A stretch of DNA of 64,000 bases from Pseudomonas sp. S06B 330 (GTDB lineage Bacteria > Pseudomonadota > Gammaproteobacteria > Pseudomonadales > Pseudomonadaceae), in NCBI RefSeq assembly GCF_002845275.2, contig NZ_CP088149.1:2290501-2354500 (forward strand), read 5' to 3'. Numbering within the stretch: position 1 is the first letter of the stretch; each line of letters starts with the position of its first letter. A model generated the notes under the pieces. That model had not been told where the DNA came from. It saw only the letters and a list, made by a program, of their open reading frames with translations, and searched no databases. This document shows positions 19,677-28,582 of this stretch, piece after piece. Made by a program: the position numbers and the translations under genes.

Positions 19677-21389
19677 TCAGTCGTGATTGACCACTTGGTT
19701 GCGACCACTTTTCTTCGCGGCATACAGGCGCCGGTCGGCGGTCGCCACCAGGTCTTCCAGCTCCTCGCAGCCATCAACACGCAATTCCGCCACACCGATC
19801 GATACCGTCAGGCGGATTTCCAGCGACGGTGCGCCGGCCAGCAGGGTCCCGGCGTCGGGTACGCACACCGACTTCGCAGTGGCCGCGCGCACCTGTTCAG
19901 CCATGTGCAGGGCGTCAGCAAGTGACGTGTCGGGCATCAGCACGCAGAACTCTTCACCGCCATAGCGCACCACCAGGTCCTGGGGCCTGACCAGGGCCCG
20001 GCACAGGGTGGCCAGGTGTTTGATAACCTCGTCGCCAGCGCTGTGCCCCCAGTTGTCGTTGATGCTTTTGAAATGGTCAATGTCGAGCATCCACAGGGCC
20101 AGTGGTTGATCTTCGCGCAGGCGCTGGAGCAAGCCGCCGAAGTCGGACTGCAGGCGCCGCCGGTTAGCCAGTTGGGTGAGGCCGTCGACCAAGCCCATCT
20201 CGCGCAATTGTCGGTTCAGGCGCAGCTGACCTTTGAATAGCCGGTCGACGATGTACAGGGTGAGAAACATCAGCAGCCCCAGCAATGCCCAGACGCCGAG
20301 AAACAGGAAGTCGATCTGCGCATTGACCGCCGCGCGCAGGTCGCTGGCGCTGATGTAATTGGTCAGGATCAGGTCGATCCCTTGTAACTCGCGAAACTGC
20401 AGGTAGCCCTGCTCGAGATTCAGCGTGCCGTGGTCACGCTGGAACAACATCGGCACTGACAAGCGTTTGCGCGCAGTTGGCAGGGTGTTCAGCCAGTTGC
20501 CCTGGAACGGCTTGAAGGACTGGTCACTGGAGGCGACCAGACTGCCGTCTTCGTCTATCAGGGTATGCAGCTCATCGCTTTCGGTAGTCTGGTACAGGTA
20601 ATTCTGCAGTTTGGTCTGTGGCACGTCGTAAATCACCGCACCACGCATGACGGCATTGAGGTACACCGGGGTGCTGAGCAGCAAGTGCGGCATGCTGCCC
20701 AGGTTACTGCCGGGCAGCGGAAAGAAGACGATGTCGAGGTCTTCGATATTGGCACGGTTGAGCTGCATCAACGGCGAACTGGCAAGCTTGCGCAGGATTG
20801 GCTCCAGTTGCGCATCACGCACCGCCGGGTAGGCGATGACGATACCGGAAGTGGTCAGGAACAGGATGCGCGACAGGTTGGTTTCACCCTGAAACTGCGC
20901 CGGCAACACCTGGCTCATGGCCCGAGACAGGTGCAGATCTTCCACCAGTTGCTGCGGCTCGCGACTCAGGCCTGGGATACTCGCAACCAACGCGTCGCCA
21001 AGTGCCCGAACGGGGGCATCGGACTTGGGCACCGGCAGCCCCCAGAGCGGTTGCTGGCTGTTGCGCATGGCGGCGGCGATGGCGTCATTTTGGCGCATCG
21101 AGGGCTGGCTATGGCCTTCGATCAGCACCCGCTCGGCAAGATGGCGCAGAAACTGCAGTTGGCTCTTGCCGCTGAAAATCAGCGTCTCGATCGCCAGCGC
21201 CTGTAACTGCAGGTTGTGCTCGCGGACCTCCAGTTCGTGCTGTTGCAGTTGATAATACTGGCGCCCGGCGAGCACCAGGGTAATGGCGAAGGCAGCGAGA
21301 AAACACAACACCACGGTGCGCCGTGGGCGGGCGCAGGCAAAGGGTAGTAACAGGCGCGATGGCGCCGCGGACGGGGGCTGTTGCGGCAT
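19677..21389 (-). CDS. Membrane-bound diguanylate cyclase (GGDEF) with periplasmic sensor
   Basis: A 570-residue protein if started at ATG 21389; an in-frame ATG at 21446 is possible and neither has a strong ribosome site. A transmembrane helix near residues 24-42 is followed by an extracytoplasmic region of about 270 residues that looks Cache-like, then a second helix (FLFLGVWALLGLLMFLTLY) and a GGDEF domain with an intact RYGGEEF active site. RPQD five residues before GGEEF is the product-inhibition I-site. It makes cyclic di-GMP from two GTP. There is no EAL domain. No partner gene is adjacent, so the input signal is unknown. Confidence 0.9.
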   Translation of the reverse strand: MPQQPPSAAPSRLLLPFACARPRRTVVLCFLAAFAITLVLAGRQYYQLQQHELEVREHNLQLQALAIETLIFSGKSQLQFLRHLAERVLIEGHSQPSMRQNDAIAAAMRNSQQPLWGLPVPKSDAPVRALGDALVASIPGLSREPQQLVEDLHLSRAMSQVLPAQFQGETNLSRILFLTTSGIVIAYPAVRDAQLEPILRKLASSPLMQLNRANIEDLDIVFFPLPGSNLGSMPHLLLSTPVYLNAVMRGAVIYDVPQTKLQNYLYQTTESDELHTLIDEDGSLVASSDQSFKPFQGNWLNTLPTARKRLSVPMLFQRDHGTLNLEQGYLQFRELQGIDLILTNYISASDLRAAVNAQIDFLFLGVWALLGLLMFLTLYIVDRLFKGQLRLNRQLREMGLVDGLTQLANRRRLQSDFGGLLQRLREDQPLALWMLDIDHFKSINDNWGHSAGDEVIKHLATLCRALVRPQDLVVRYGGEEFCVLMPDTSLADALHMAEQVRAATAKSVCVPDAGTLLAGAPSLEIRLTVSIGVAELRVDGCEELEDLVATADRRLYAAKKSGRNQVVNHD

Positions 21390-21523
21390 CGAGCATACCC
21401 ACTGCGAAGAAAGCTGTGAGTATAGATCCAAGTCACTACCCCACATTAATCGGTGCTTGCGATCCGTGACCGCTGCCGCCATTCAGGCGCATCGCGGTGA
21501 CTGATTGGCGACTGCTTCGCAGC

Positions 21524-21550
21524 CGATCGCAGCCTGGCGGCAGCGGCTAC
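21524..21550. repeat. REP-like repeat, family 2, copy 1
   Basis: The sequence CGATCGCAGCCT...GCAGCGGCTAC recurs at 22499-22525 and inverted at 22388-22420. On the minus strand its GTAG end supplies the TAG stop (21547-21549) of the decayed gene next to it. Confidence 0.8.
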
Positions 21551-22198
21551 TTGCCTAGGTAGAAGTGTATAGCCAGACGCTGCACCCAGCGGCCGTAGGG
21601 CGGGTAAAACAACTGGGTGGGGAACCAACGCTGGCGCTTGAGCACCGCCTTGCCATGCGACAAGGTGCGAAAGCCTTCCTGGCCATGGTAGGAGCCCATG
21701 CCCGAGTTTTCGAAGTTGTAGTCGTGCATCAGGCGAATGTCGGCATTCAGGCCGTTGGGGTCCAGGTAGGTCATCGCCAGCACCGCCTGCACGGTGTAGT
21801 AGTACTCGCTGGCGGTGGGCATCGCCGAGGCCGCGCTTGTGGTCGTGAGGCCCGCCTTTGACATTCAGGCGCATGTCGTTGAGGGGCAGCAAGGCATGAA
21901 AGCCCAGGTCGCCACCGAATACTTTCTGCTCGGTGACCCAGACAAAGCGTGGGGCCAGGGTGGTGACGCGCAGGTCGATATCGGCGGCCTTGGCGCCGCT
22001 GTTGTCGCGCAGGCTGTCAGCCAGGTAGTTGCCGGCGAACAACTGGCCGTAGGTGCCCGCCGGCGGCAAGATGCCCATGCCGTAAAGTTCGATGCCCATG
22101 GGCCAGGAGGAGATGCCGCCTTCGGTGGCGTGGGCGTGCAAGGCAGAAGTGGCCAGCAGCAGGCCGGCAGTCAGGTGCTGCGAGGTGCGTTTGAACAT
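21547..22198 (-). pseudogene. Decayed MetA-pathway (SphA-like) outer-membrane protein gene
   Basis: Two frames together make a broken gene. The first (from ATG 22198) has a signal peptide and about 120 residues typical of the phenol-degradation MetA/SphA-like family, up to MRLNVKGGPHDHKRGLGD. The match then moves to another frame (21547-21864) with SEYYYTVQAVLAMTYLDPNGLNADIRLMHDYN and a C-terminus that is short and diverged. A full family member is about 300 residues; here a central stretch and much of the end are missing, so there is at least one frameshift and an internal deletion. Function is presumably lost. Confidence 0.75.
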
Positions 22199-22521
22199 GA
22201 GAGGGTTAACCTTATTGTTATGAGTGATGCGTCGCGACGCTCACTCGGTCCCTCTCAACTACCGTGCCAGGTTTGTTTTTGTGTTTATTTTCTTGTTTAT
22301 CAATAAGTTAGTTTTTATTGCCTGATTGAATTGCCGAAGGCTTCGTTGGAATCTGTTAAGACTTTTCAGCAGGGTGCGTAATTTGCTGTAGCCGCTGCCG
22401 AGGAACGAGGCTGCGATCGACTGCAGCGCAGTCGCAACTCGGCCATCTCAGTGGGCCTGACGAATCGCAGTCGTCAGGTTTTGCGGTCGTTTCACGACCG
22501 ATCGCAGCCTCCCGGCAGCGG
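22199..22521. other. Intergenic region of 323 bp, mostly repeat sequence
   Basis: No credible gene. The left 180 bp is AT-richer and holds the former promoter of the decayed gene; the right part is an inverted pair of family-2 repeats (22388-22420 and 22499-22525) with smaller dyads between them. Confidence 0.7.
22388..22420. repeat. REP-like repeat, family 2, copy 2 (inverted)
   Basis: GTAGCCGCTGCCGAGG...GGCTGCGATCGA is the reverse complement of the copies at 21524 and 22499. With the latter it forms an inverted pair about 138 bp long. Confidence 0.8.
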
Positions 22522-22525
22522 CTAC
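22499..22525. repeat. REP-like repeat, family 2, copy 3
   Basis: CGATCGCAGCCTCCCGGCAG...GGCTAC. It overlaps the 3' end of the AraC activator gene, whose TAG stop (22522-22524) lies inside the repeat. Confidence 0.8.
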
Positions 22526-23433
22526 ACGAAGCCCGTCAAGTTAGCGGCACCTGCAGGGTTCGCCCCGGCCTGACGAAACGCATTGGGCGTCTGCCCGCAC
22601 AGCCGGCGGAAAAACCGCGAGAAATAGGTCGGGTCGCTGAACCCCAGGCCGTCGGACAGCTGGCTAATGCTCATGTTGGTGTAAATCAGGTTGCGCTTGG
22701 CTTCGAGCAGCAAGCGCTGGTGAATGATCTGCAGCGCGGTCTGTTCGGCGAGCTCGCGGCAGAGGATGTTCAGGTGCACGCTGGAGACCCCGAGGCGATG
22801 CGCAAATTGCTCAACCGACAGGTGTTCACGGTAGTGTTGCTCCACCAGTTTGATGTAGCGTCCCAGCAGTTGCTGATTGCGCTCGTCGCGGTTGCCCGGT
22901 GCCGGCTTCTGCTGGCTGTGGCGGCTGATCCACACCATCAGGCTGGTGACCAGAGAATGCAGCAACAAATCACGCGCCGGTGCGCTGCCTTCGTACTCCT
23001 GGTGCAGCACCCGGATCAAGGTGTGAAGTGCGCTGCGATCACGCCCCAGGTGATAGCAGCCCACCGATGCCAGGACCGTCAGCGGCGCGTGTAATTGCGC
23101 TTCCAGTTGCGCCACCAACGGCGCGCCGAGCGTCAGTACGTAGCCATCGATGTCTTCAGAAAACTGAAAGCCGTGCACGGTCATGGGCGGGATGACCTGG
23201 ATCGCCGCATCGCGCACTTCGCTGCGCTTGCCTTCAATCTCGATCAGCGCCCGGCCGCGGCGCACATACAGCAATTGAAACAGGTCAGCATGGCGGTGCG
23301 CCTTGATCTCCCAGTGGTGCAGGCTGCTGCGCTTGGGGATGGACTCGCAGTGCAACAGGTCAGGCGTCGGCCAGGCCTGATTCTCGCCGTACAGCTTGAA
23401 CACCGGAATGCGGGGGAGGTTGGATCTTGTCAT
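22522..23433 (-). CDS. pobR: AraC-family activator of p-hydroxybenzoate hydroxylase
   Basis: A 303-residue AraC/XylS regulator; the family is called PobR or, in P. putida WCS358, PobC. Upstream in-frame codons exist, but ATG 23433 gives the usual MTRSNLPRIPVFKLYGE start. The N-terminal cupin-like ligand domain (HHWEIKAHRHADLFQLLYV) is followed by the double HTH (QLSDGLGFSDPTYFSRFFRRL). It is divergent from pobA with a 183-bp shared promoter region, the arrangement in which this family activates pobA in response to p-hydroxybenzoate. The last codons run into a family-2 repeat. Confidence 0.9.
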   Translation of the reverse strand: MTRSNLPRIPVFKLYGENQAWPTPDLLHCESIPKRSSLHHWEIKAHRHADLFQLLYVRRGRALIEIEGKRSEVRDAAIQVIPPMTVHGFQFSEDIDGYVLTLGAPLVAQLEAQLHAPLTVLASVGCYHLGRDRSALHTLIRVLHQEYEGSAPARDLLLHSLVTSLMVWISRHSQQKPAPGNRDERNQQLLGRYIKLVEQHYREHLSVEQFAHRLGVSSVHLNILCRELAEQTALQIIHQRLLLEAKRNLIYTNMSISQLSDGLGFSDPTYFSRFFRRLCGQTPNAFRQAGANPAGAANLTGFV

Positions 23434-23458
23434 TGTGGACAACCTGCCGGAGGTAATG

Positions 23459-23475
23459 CGTTCGATAATCGAACG
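23459..23475. promoter_or_regulatory. 17-bp palindrome resembling a PcaR (IclR-family) operator
   Basis: CGTTCGAT-A-ATCGAACG has perfect 8-bp arms around one base. It lies 26 bp upstream of the AraC activator start and 142 bp upstream of pobA. From memory, the P. putida PcaR site at pcaIJ reads GTTCGATAATCGCAC, which shares GTTCGATAATCG. This suggests control of the pob activator (or pobA) by the protocatechuate/beta-ketoadipate regulator. The palindrome is seen; the binding protein is inferred. Confidence 0.65.
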
Positions 23476-23601
23476 AAATATGTAAAAGTGCAATTTACTG
23501 GAGGAATATCACCTTTTTTTACAGTTTTTGTCAGCAAAAATGCAGGGGTACACAACAACAATATTTTCCGGGTACTGCCGTTGAACTGCCTGGAACCCTG
23601 A

Positions 23602-24804
<1,203 letters not shown>

Positions 24805-24820
24805 GCGAGGAGGGTGATTC

Positions 24821-25018
24821 ATGGGCGTGTTCGACTGGAAACACTGGGTGGTGCTGCTGGTTGTGGTGGTCCTGGTGTTTGGCAGCAAGCGGCTCAAGAC
24901 CCTGGGCAGCGACCTGGGGGAGTCGATCAAGGGCTTTCGGCGCTCGGTCAACGCCGATGAAGAGGTCAAGCCCGCAGTGGCTGTGGAGCGTCAACCGAGT
25001 ACCCTGGACAAGGCTTGA
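24821..25018 (+). CDS. tatA: TatA/E-family twin-arginine translocase subunit, stand-alone paralogue
   Basis: A 65-residue TatA-type protein. One N-terminal membrane helix ([13 protein letters not shown]) is followed by the amphipathic helix and conserved [20 protein letters not shown], then a short charged tail. TatA forms the pore component of the Tat pathway with TatB and TatC, which are not here. It lies 16 bases behind pobA with GAGGAGGGTG in front, so it should be co-transcribed with a cytoplasmic aromatic hydroxylase that does not need Tat. Why the two are linked is unclear. Confidence 0.9.
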   Translation: MGVFDWKHWVVLLVVVVLVFGSKRLKTLGSDLGESIKGFRRSVNADEEVKPAVAVERQPSTLDKA

Positions 25019-25033
25019 GGCCCCCGGGGGCCT
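25018..25033. terminator. Perfect 16-bp palindrome across two convergent stop codons
   Basis: AGGCCCCCGGGGGCCT starts at the last base of the tatA stop and ends inside the TAG stop of the convergent ankyrin gene (25032-25034). It can form a GC hairpin on both transcripts but has no T-run; it may stall or protect both 3' ends. Confidence 0.5.
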
Positions 25034-25703
25034 AGCGGCTGGCCGTCTCCAATATCTTCACCATCGCCGTATAGCCTCGCTCTCGGGCATGGGCTAGCGG
25101 CGTTACCCCGTCCTTGTCGGCAATGTTCACATCCGCGCCGGCGTTCACCAGCAACTCGACAATTTCGACGTGGCGCGGTCCGCCGTCGCTGAGGACAATG
25201 GCTTCCATCAATGCGGTCCAGTGCAGGCGATTGAGGTGGTTTACGTCGACCCCGGCGTCAATCAAGGTGCGCACGGTGTCGACATGCCCGCGCTCGGCTG
25301 CCGGAATCAATGCGGTACCGCCATACCGGTTGGTGCTCTTGAGATCGGCGCCGTGGGCCAGAGTCAGGCGCAGGATCTGGTTGAAACCACGTGCGCCGGC
25401 ATACAGGTAAGGGCTGTCGTCGATGTTGTCCTTGGCATTGACGTCAGCCCCGGCTTCGATCAGCACCCGCGCGGCGTCTAACTGATTACGATGGGTGGCC
25501 AGCAGCAGTGGGGTGCGGCCGAGCTTGTCACGGGCCTCGCGGTTGGCACCTTGGTCGAGCAAGCTCCGTACGCGCTCGGCGTTACCGTTGTCAGCAGCCT
25601 CGCGCAGTTGGCTTTCCAGCACGCCGCCTTCGGCGCTGGCGGTGATTGAGGTCATCATGGCCAATAGGAAGGCGAGAAAGACGTTCAAGTGTTCCAGGCG
25701 CAT
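25032..25703 (-). CDS. Exported ankyrin-repeat protein
   Basis: A 223-residue protein. An N-terminal signal peptide (to about residue 24, ITASA) is followed by about five ankyrin repeats (for example DKLGRTPLLLATHRNQLDAARVLIEAGADVNAKD). The protein is nearly all repeats, so it is a binding scaffold in the periplasm or envelope. Some bacterial ankyrin proteins guard catalases or phospholipases, but no such partner is adjacent. GGAGA precedes ATG 25703. It converges on tatA with only 13 bases between the stops. Confidence 0.88.
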   Translation of the reverse strand: MRLEHLNVFLAFLLAMMTSITASAEGGVLESQLREAADNGNAERVRSLLDQGANREARDKLGRTPLLLATHRNQLDAARVLIEAGADVNAKDNIDDSPYLYAGARGFNQILRLTLAHGADLKSTNRYGGTALIPAAERGHVDTVRTLIDAGVDVNHLNRLHWTALMEAIVLSDGGPRHVEIVELLVNAGADVNIADKDGVTPLAHARERGYTAMVKILETASR

Positions 25704-25781
25704 CCGCTTGTCTCCGTGTGTTGTCCTGTGAGTGGGCGCATGATAGAAATCGTGCTTCCCATTTAGAAGTTAAATATTCAC

Positions 25782-26663
25782 ATGGATATCAGTGTAAAAC
25801 CGAATAGGTCCTTGTTCGATCTGGACCTGCTTCGGGCCATCGTCGTGGTGGCTGACTGTGGCAGCTTTACCACCGCGGCGGCGCGCCTGCATTCCACCCA
25901 GTCAACGGTGAGCCAGAAGGTGCGACGCCTGGAAGACATGGTTGGCCATCGCCTTTTGGTGCGCGGCAATCGTGATGTGCTGCCTACCGATGCCGGTCAG
26001 ACCCTGCTCGGTTACGCCCGGCACATGCTGGCCCTCAATGACCAGATGCTCGAAGCGCTGGCGGGCGCCACCGTTGGTGTGACGGTGCGCCTGGGGGTGC
26101 CGGAAGATTTCGTCGGCGGCCGCACCACCAATGCATTGTCAGCGTTCAATCGCAAATACCAGCAGGTCAAGCTGGAAGTCACCAGCGGCTTGTGCCGCGA
26201 CCTGAGCCAGAGCTATGACAACGGTGAACTGGATCTGGTGCTGCTCAAGCAGCGGCGCAACAGCCGCGAAGGGGTCGCCTGCTGGCCGGAAGAGCTGCAG
26301 TGGATCGACAGCGCCAGCACGCCGTCGATTGATCTGGACCCGATCCCGTTGGTGACCTTTCCTCCGCGGGGCCTTTACCGTGATGACATGATCAACGCCA
26401 TCGAAGGCATGGGGCGGCGCTGGCGCATCAGCTTTACCAGTTCGAGCCTGAGCGGTATTCAAGCGGCGGTGGCCGATGGCATGGGCATCAGCTTGCTGCC
26501 GCCGCGTGCGGCGACCCGCGACCATGCGGTGTTGGGCGAGGACAATGGCCTGCCGGTAATCGACAGCTACGAGATTGTCATTGTTCATCGACCGACGGCC
26601 GACCCGATGGTCAAGGAGTTGGCCGGGGTATTGGCCAGTTTGCTTGAGGCCCATGAGGTCTAG
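25782..26663 (+). CDS. LysR-family transcriptional regulator
   Basis: A 293-residue LysR protein. The HTH is GSFTTAAARLHSTQSTVSQKVRRLED (residues about 22-50), followed by an effector domain with DLVLLKQRR. The FDLDLLRAIVVVADCGSF start is typical of a Pseudomonas LysR subgroup of unknown ligand. It is divergent from the ankyrin gene (79 bp) and its stop abuts the START gene stop, so the ankyrin gene is a possible target. Confidence 0.88.
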   Translation: MDISVKPNRSLFDLDLLRAIVVVADCGSFTTAAARLHSTQSTVSQKVRRLEDMVGHRLLVRGNRDVLPTDAGQTLLGYARHMLALNDQMLEALAGATVGVTVRLGVPEDFVGGRTTNALSAFNRKYQQVKLEVTSGLCRDLSQSYDNGELDLVLLKQRRNSREGVACWPEELQWIDSASTPSIDLDPIPLVTFPPRGLYRDDMINAIEGMGRRWRISFTSSSLSGIQAAVADGMGISLLPPRAATRDHAVLGEDNGLPVIDSYEIVIVHRPTADPMVKELAGVLASLLEAHEV

Positions 26664-27299
26664 TTATTCGTCGGGTGTCTCGGGCGGGGAGTGCAATCCT
26701 TGGCGCTCGGCCACTGCACGCAGGGTGCGCAGTGACACCATCGGGGCATCGATGACGAACTGGTTGGCCAACCACGACGGAATGTCACCGGCAGGTTCGG
26801 CCTCCAGTTGGTAGGTCACTTCGGTCAGGCGTTCACCTTTGGGCACCAGGCTCCACAGACCACTGAGCTCAGTGACGCGAATCAGCCCTGGCGCTGTTTC
26901 CAGTTTACTCGCGTCAGCGCTGAGGTGACGGATCAGGGCACCCTCGTCGGTGCGTTCGGTCTTCACCCTGATGACCATGTCGCGCGGGCTGGCGGGCCAG
27001 GGCAGGTCGGTGGTGAGGTAGACCCAGGTGCTGTCGCCCTCGACACCTACCAGGCGCATTGACGCGCAGCCATACAGCCATTTGCAGGCCACCCGCAGGT
27101 TTTCCAGCAAATCGTTCAAGGTGCTGACACTGGCCTTGATCAGCGCCACGCCGCGAAAGCGCTGGTACGTTGAGTGGGCGGATTCATCCAGGTACACCTG
27201 TATGCCATCTTCGTCCTTGGCTAACTGCCAGGTGTCGGCGTGGGCGCCGTTACCCAGCAGCAGGACCAGCAGCGCAGTGCACAGGGGTCTGGGATTCAT
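26664..27299 (-). CDS. Exported START-domain protein
   Basis: A 211-residue protein with a signal peptide (first about 21 residues, ending AHA). The body matches the START/StAR lipid-transfer fold found in Pseudomonas periplasmic proteins: DEDGIQVYLDES near the mature N-terminus, WLYGCASMRLV, DLPWPASPRDMVI and the C-terminal helix SWLANQFVIDAPMVSLRTLR. The fold holds a hydrophobic ligand in a helix-grip pocket; the ligand is unknown. No genes are obviously coupled to it. Confidence 0.88.
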   Translation of the reverse strand: MNPRPLCTALLVLLLGNGAHADTWQLAKDEDGIQVYLDESAHSTYQRFRGVALIKASVSTLNDLLENLRVACKWLYGCASMRLVGVEGDSTWVYLTTDLPWPASPRDMVIRVKTERTDEGALIRHLSADASKLETAPGLIRVTELSGLWSLVPKGERLTEVTYQLEAEPAGDIPSWLANQFVIDAPMVSLRTLRAVAERQGLHSPPETPDE

Positions 27300-27350
27300 G
27301 TCGGCTCCACCGCGGGGCTGGTCGAGAAAAGCATAGGTCAGGTGTGGGTT

Positions 27351-27437
27351 TGTGGGAGCTGGTCTTGCCAGCGATGCAGACTCTGCGCACTAACTGACAC
27401 CCGGTCGATGCCATCGCCGGCAAGACCGGCTCCCACA
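27351..27437. repeat. REPIN, family 1 (inverted orientation)
   Basis: TGTGGGAGCTGGTCTTGCCA... pairs with ...GCCGGCAAGACCGGCTCCCACA. The spacer, read in reverse, matches the spacers of the copies at 35247 and 40282 (GATGxxATCG...GTCAG...GCGCxG...CTGCATCG), so the whole 87-bp unit is conserved. Confidence 0.85.
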
Positions 27438-27511
27438 GTGGATAAGCTCACGCTCCAAGCACCTCAGCAACAAGGCCAAGACCATCGTCCCCCGTCAATC
27501 TGTGAAGCACC

Positions 27512-27544
27512 AAAAAAAAGCCCGCCAGTAACGGCGGGCTTTTC
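27512..27544. terminator. Bidirectional intrinsic terminator
   Basis: An 8-bp stem AGCCCGCC/GGCGGGCT (27519-27526 with 27533-27540) with a 6-base loop. A run of eight A before it gives a T-run for the minus strand, about 20 bp after the ureidoglycine aminohydrolase stop. A short T-run also serves the plus strand. Confidence 0.9.
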
Positions 27545-27561
27545 GTGCATCGAGCCTGGGC

Positions 27562-28398
27562 TTAACGCTGAGGGTTCAGCACCAGATTCATATGACGGTT
27601 TACATCCTTGTACAGCAGGTAGCGGAACGGACCTGGGCCGCCGGAGTAGCATGCTTGCGGGCAGAACGCGCGCAGCCACATGAAGTCACCGGCTTCAACC
27701 TCGACCCAGTCCTGGTTCAAGCGGTACACCGCTTTACCTTCCAGCACATACAGGCCGTGTTCCATCACATGGGTTTCAGCAAACGGAATCACACCGCCTG
27801 GCTGGAAGGTCACGATATTGACGTGCATGTCGTGGCGCATGTCGGCCATGTCGACGAAGCGGGTGGTGACCCAGGCGCCGTCGGTGCCTGGCATCGGGAT
27901 CGGCTCGATGTCTTTTTCGTTGGTGACGAACGCTTCCGGCAGGGCCAGGCCTTCAACGACCTGATAGTGCTTGCGGATCCAGTGGAAGGTGACGTTCTTG
28001 CCGCTGGTGTTACGCAGGCTCCAGTCAGCTGCCGGCGGAATGAAGGCGTAGCCGCCTTCCTTGAGGGTGTAGGGCTTGCCCTGCAGGGTGATGTCGACTT
28101 CGCCTTCCACCACGAACAACACCGCTTCGGCGTTCTTGTCCAGTTCAGGACGCTCGCTACCACCTTCTGGGGCCAGCTCGACGATGTACTGCGAGAAGGT
28201 TTCCGAGAAACCGGTCAGCGGACGGGCGATGACCCACATGCGCATCTTGTCCCAGAACGGCAGGTGGCTGGTGACGATGTCACGCATCACGCCCTTGGGG
28301 ATCACGGCATAAGCTTCGGTAAACATGGCACGGTCTGTCAGCAGCTCGGTCTGAGCCGGGTGCCCACCGTGAGGGGCGTAGTAAGAAGATTTCGACAT
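27562..28398 (-). CDS. allE: (S)-ureidoglycine aminohydrolase, double cupin
   Basis: A 278-residue bicupin. It releases ammonia from (S)-ureidoglycine to give (S)-ureidoglycolate in allantoin/purine breakdown, using Mn2+. Two cupin domains are visible: the first around residues 60-130 (VLFVVEGEVDITLQGK), the second around 180-270 with the metal-binding stretch PGGVIPFAETHVMEHGLYVLEGK, then LYKDVNRHMNL. ATG 28398 gives the usual MSKSSYYAPHGGHPAQ start. No other ureide genes are here, so it acts with genes elsewhere. A strong terminator follows it. Confidence 0.9.
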   Translation of the reverse strand: MSKSSYYAPHGGHPAQTELLTDRAMFTEAYAVIPKGVMRDIVTSHLPFWDKMRMWVIARPLTGFSETFSQYIVELAPEGGSERPELDKNAEAVLFVVEGEVDITLQGKPYTLKEGGYAFIPPAADWSLRNTSGKNVTFHWIRKHYQVVEGLALPEAFVTNEKDIEPIPMPGTDGAWVTTRFVDMADMRHDMHVNIVTFQPGGVIPFAETHVMEHGLYVLEGKAVYRLNQDWVEVEAGDFMWLRAFCPQACYSGGPGPFRYLLYKDVNRHMNLVLNPQR

Positions 28399-28582
28399 GG
28401 ACAGTCTCGACTTGTTGTTGTGTCCCCGTGCCTGGCAGCGCCGGCCGGCGCTGCGTGGGGAGGCATTGACACGATATAGACAAGGCCGTGCTATCCACAA
28501 ATTAAATGTTGAAATACCCGGTATTCGATTACTGAATGCCGGGCAGGGCTAGCCCGTGGCTCGGCATTCGCGCTCAAACGGG

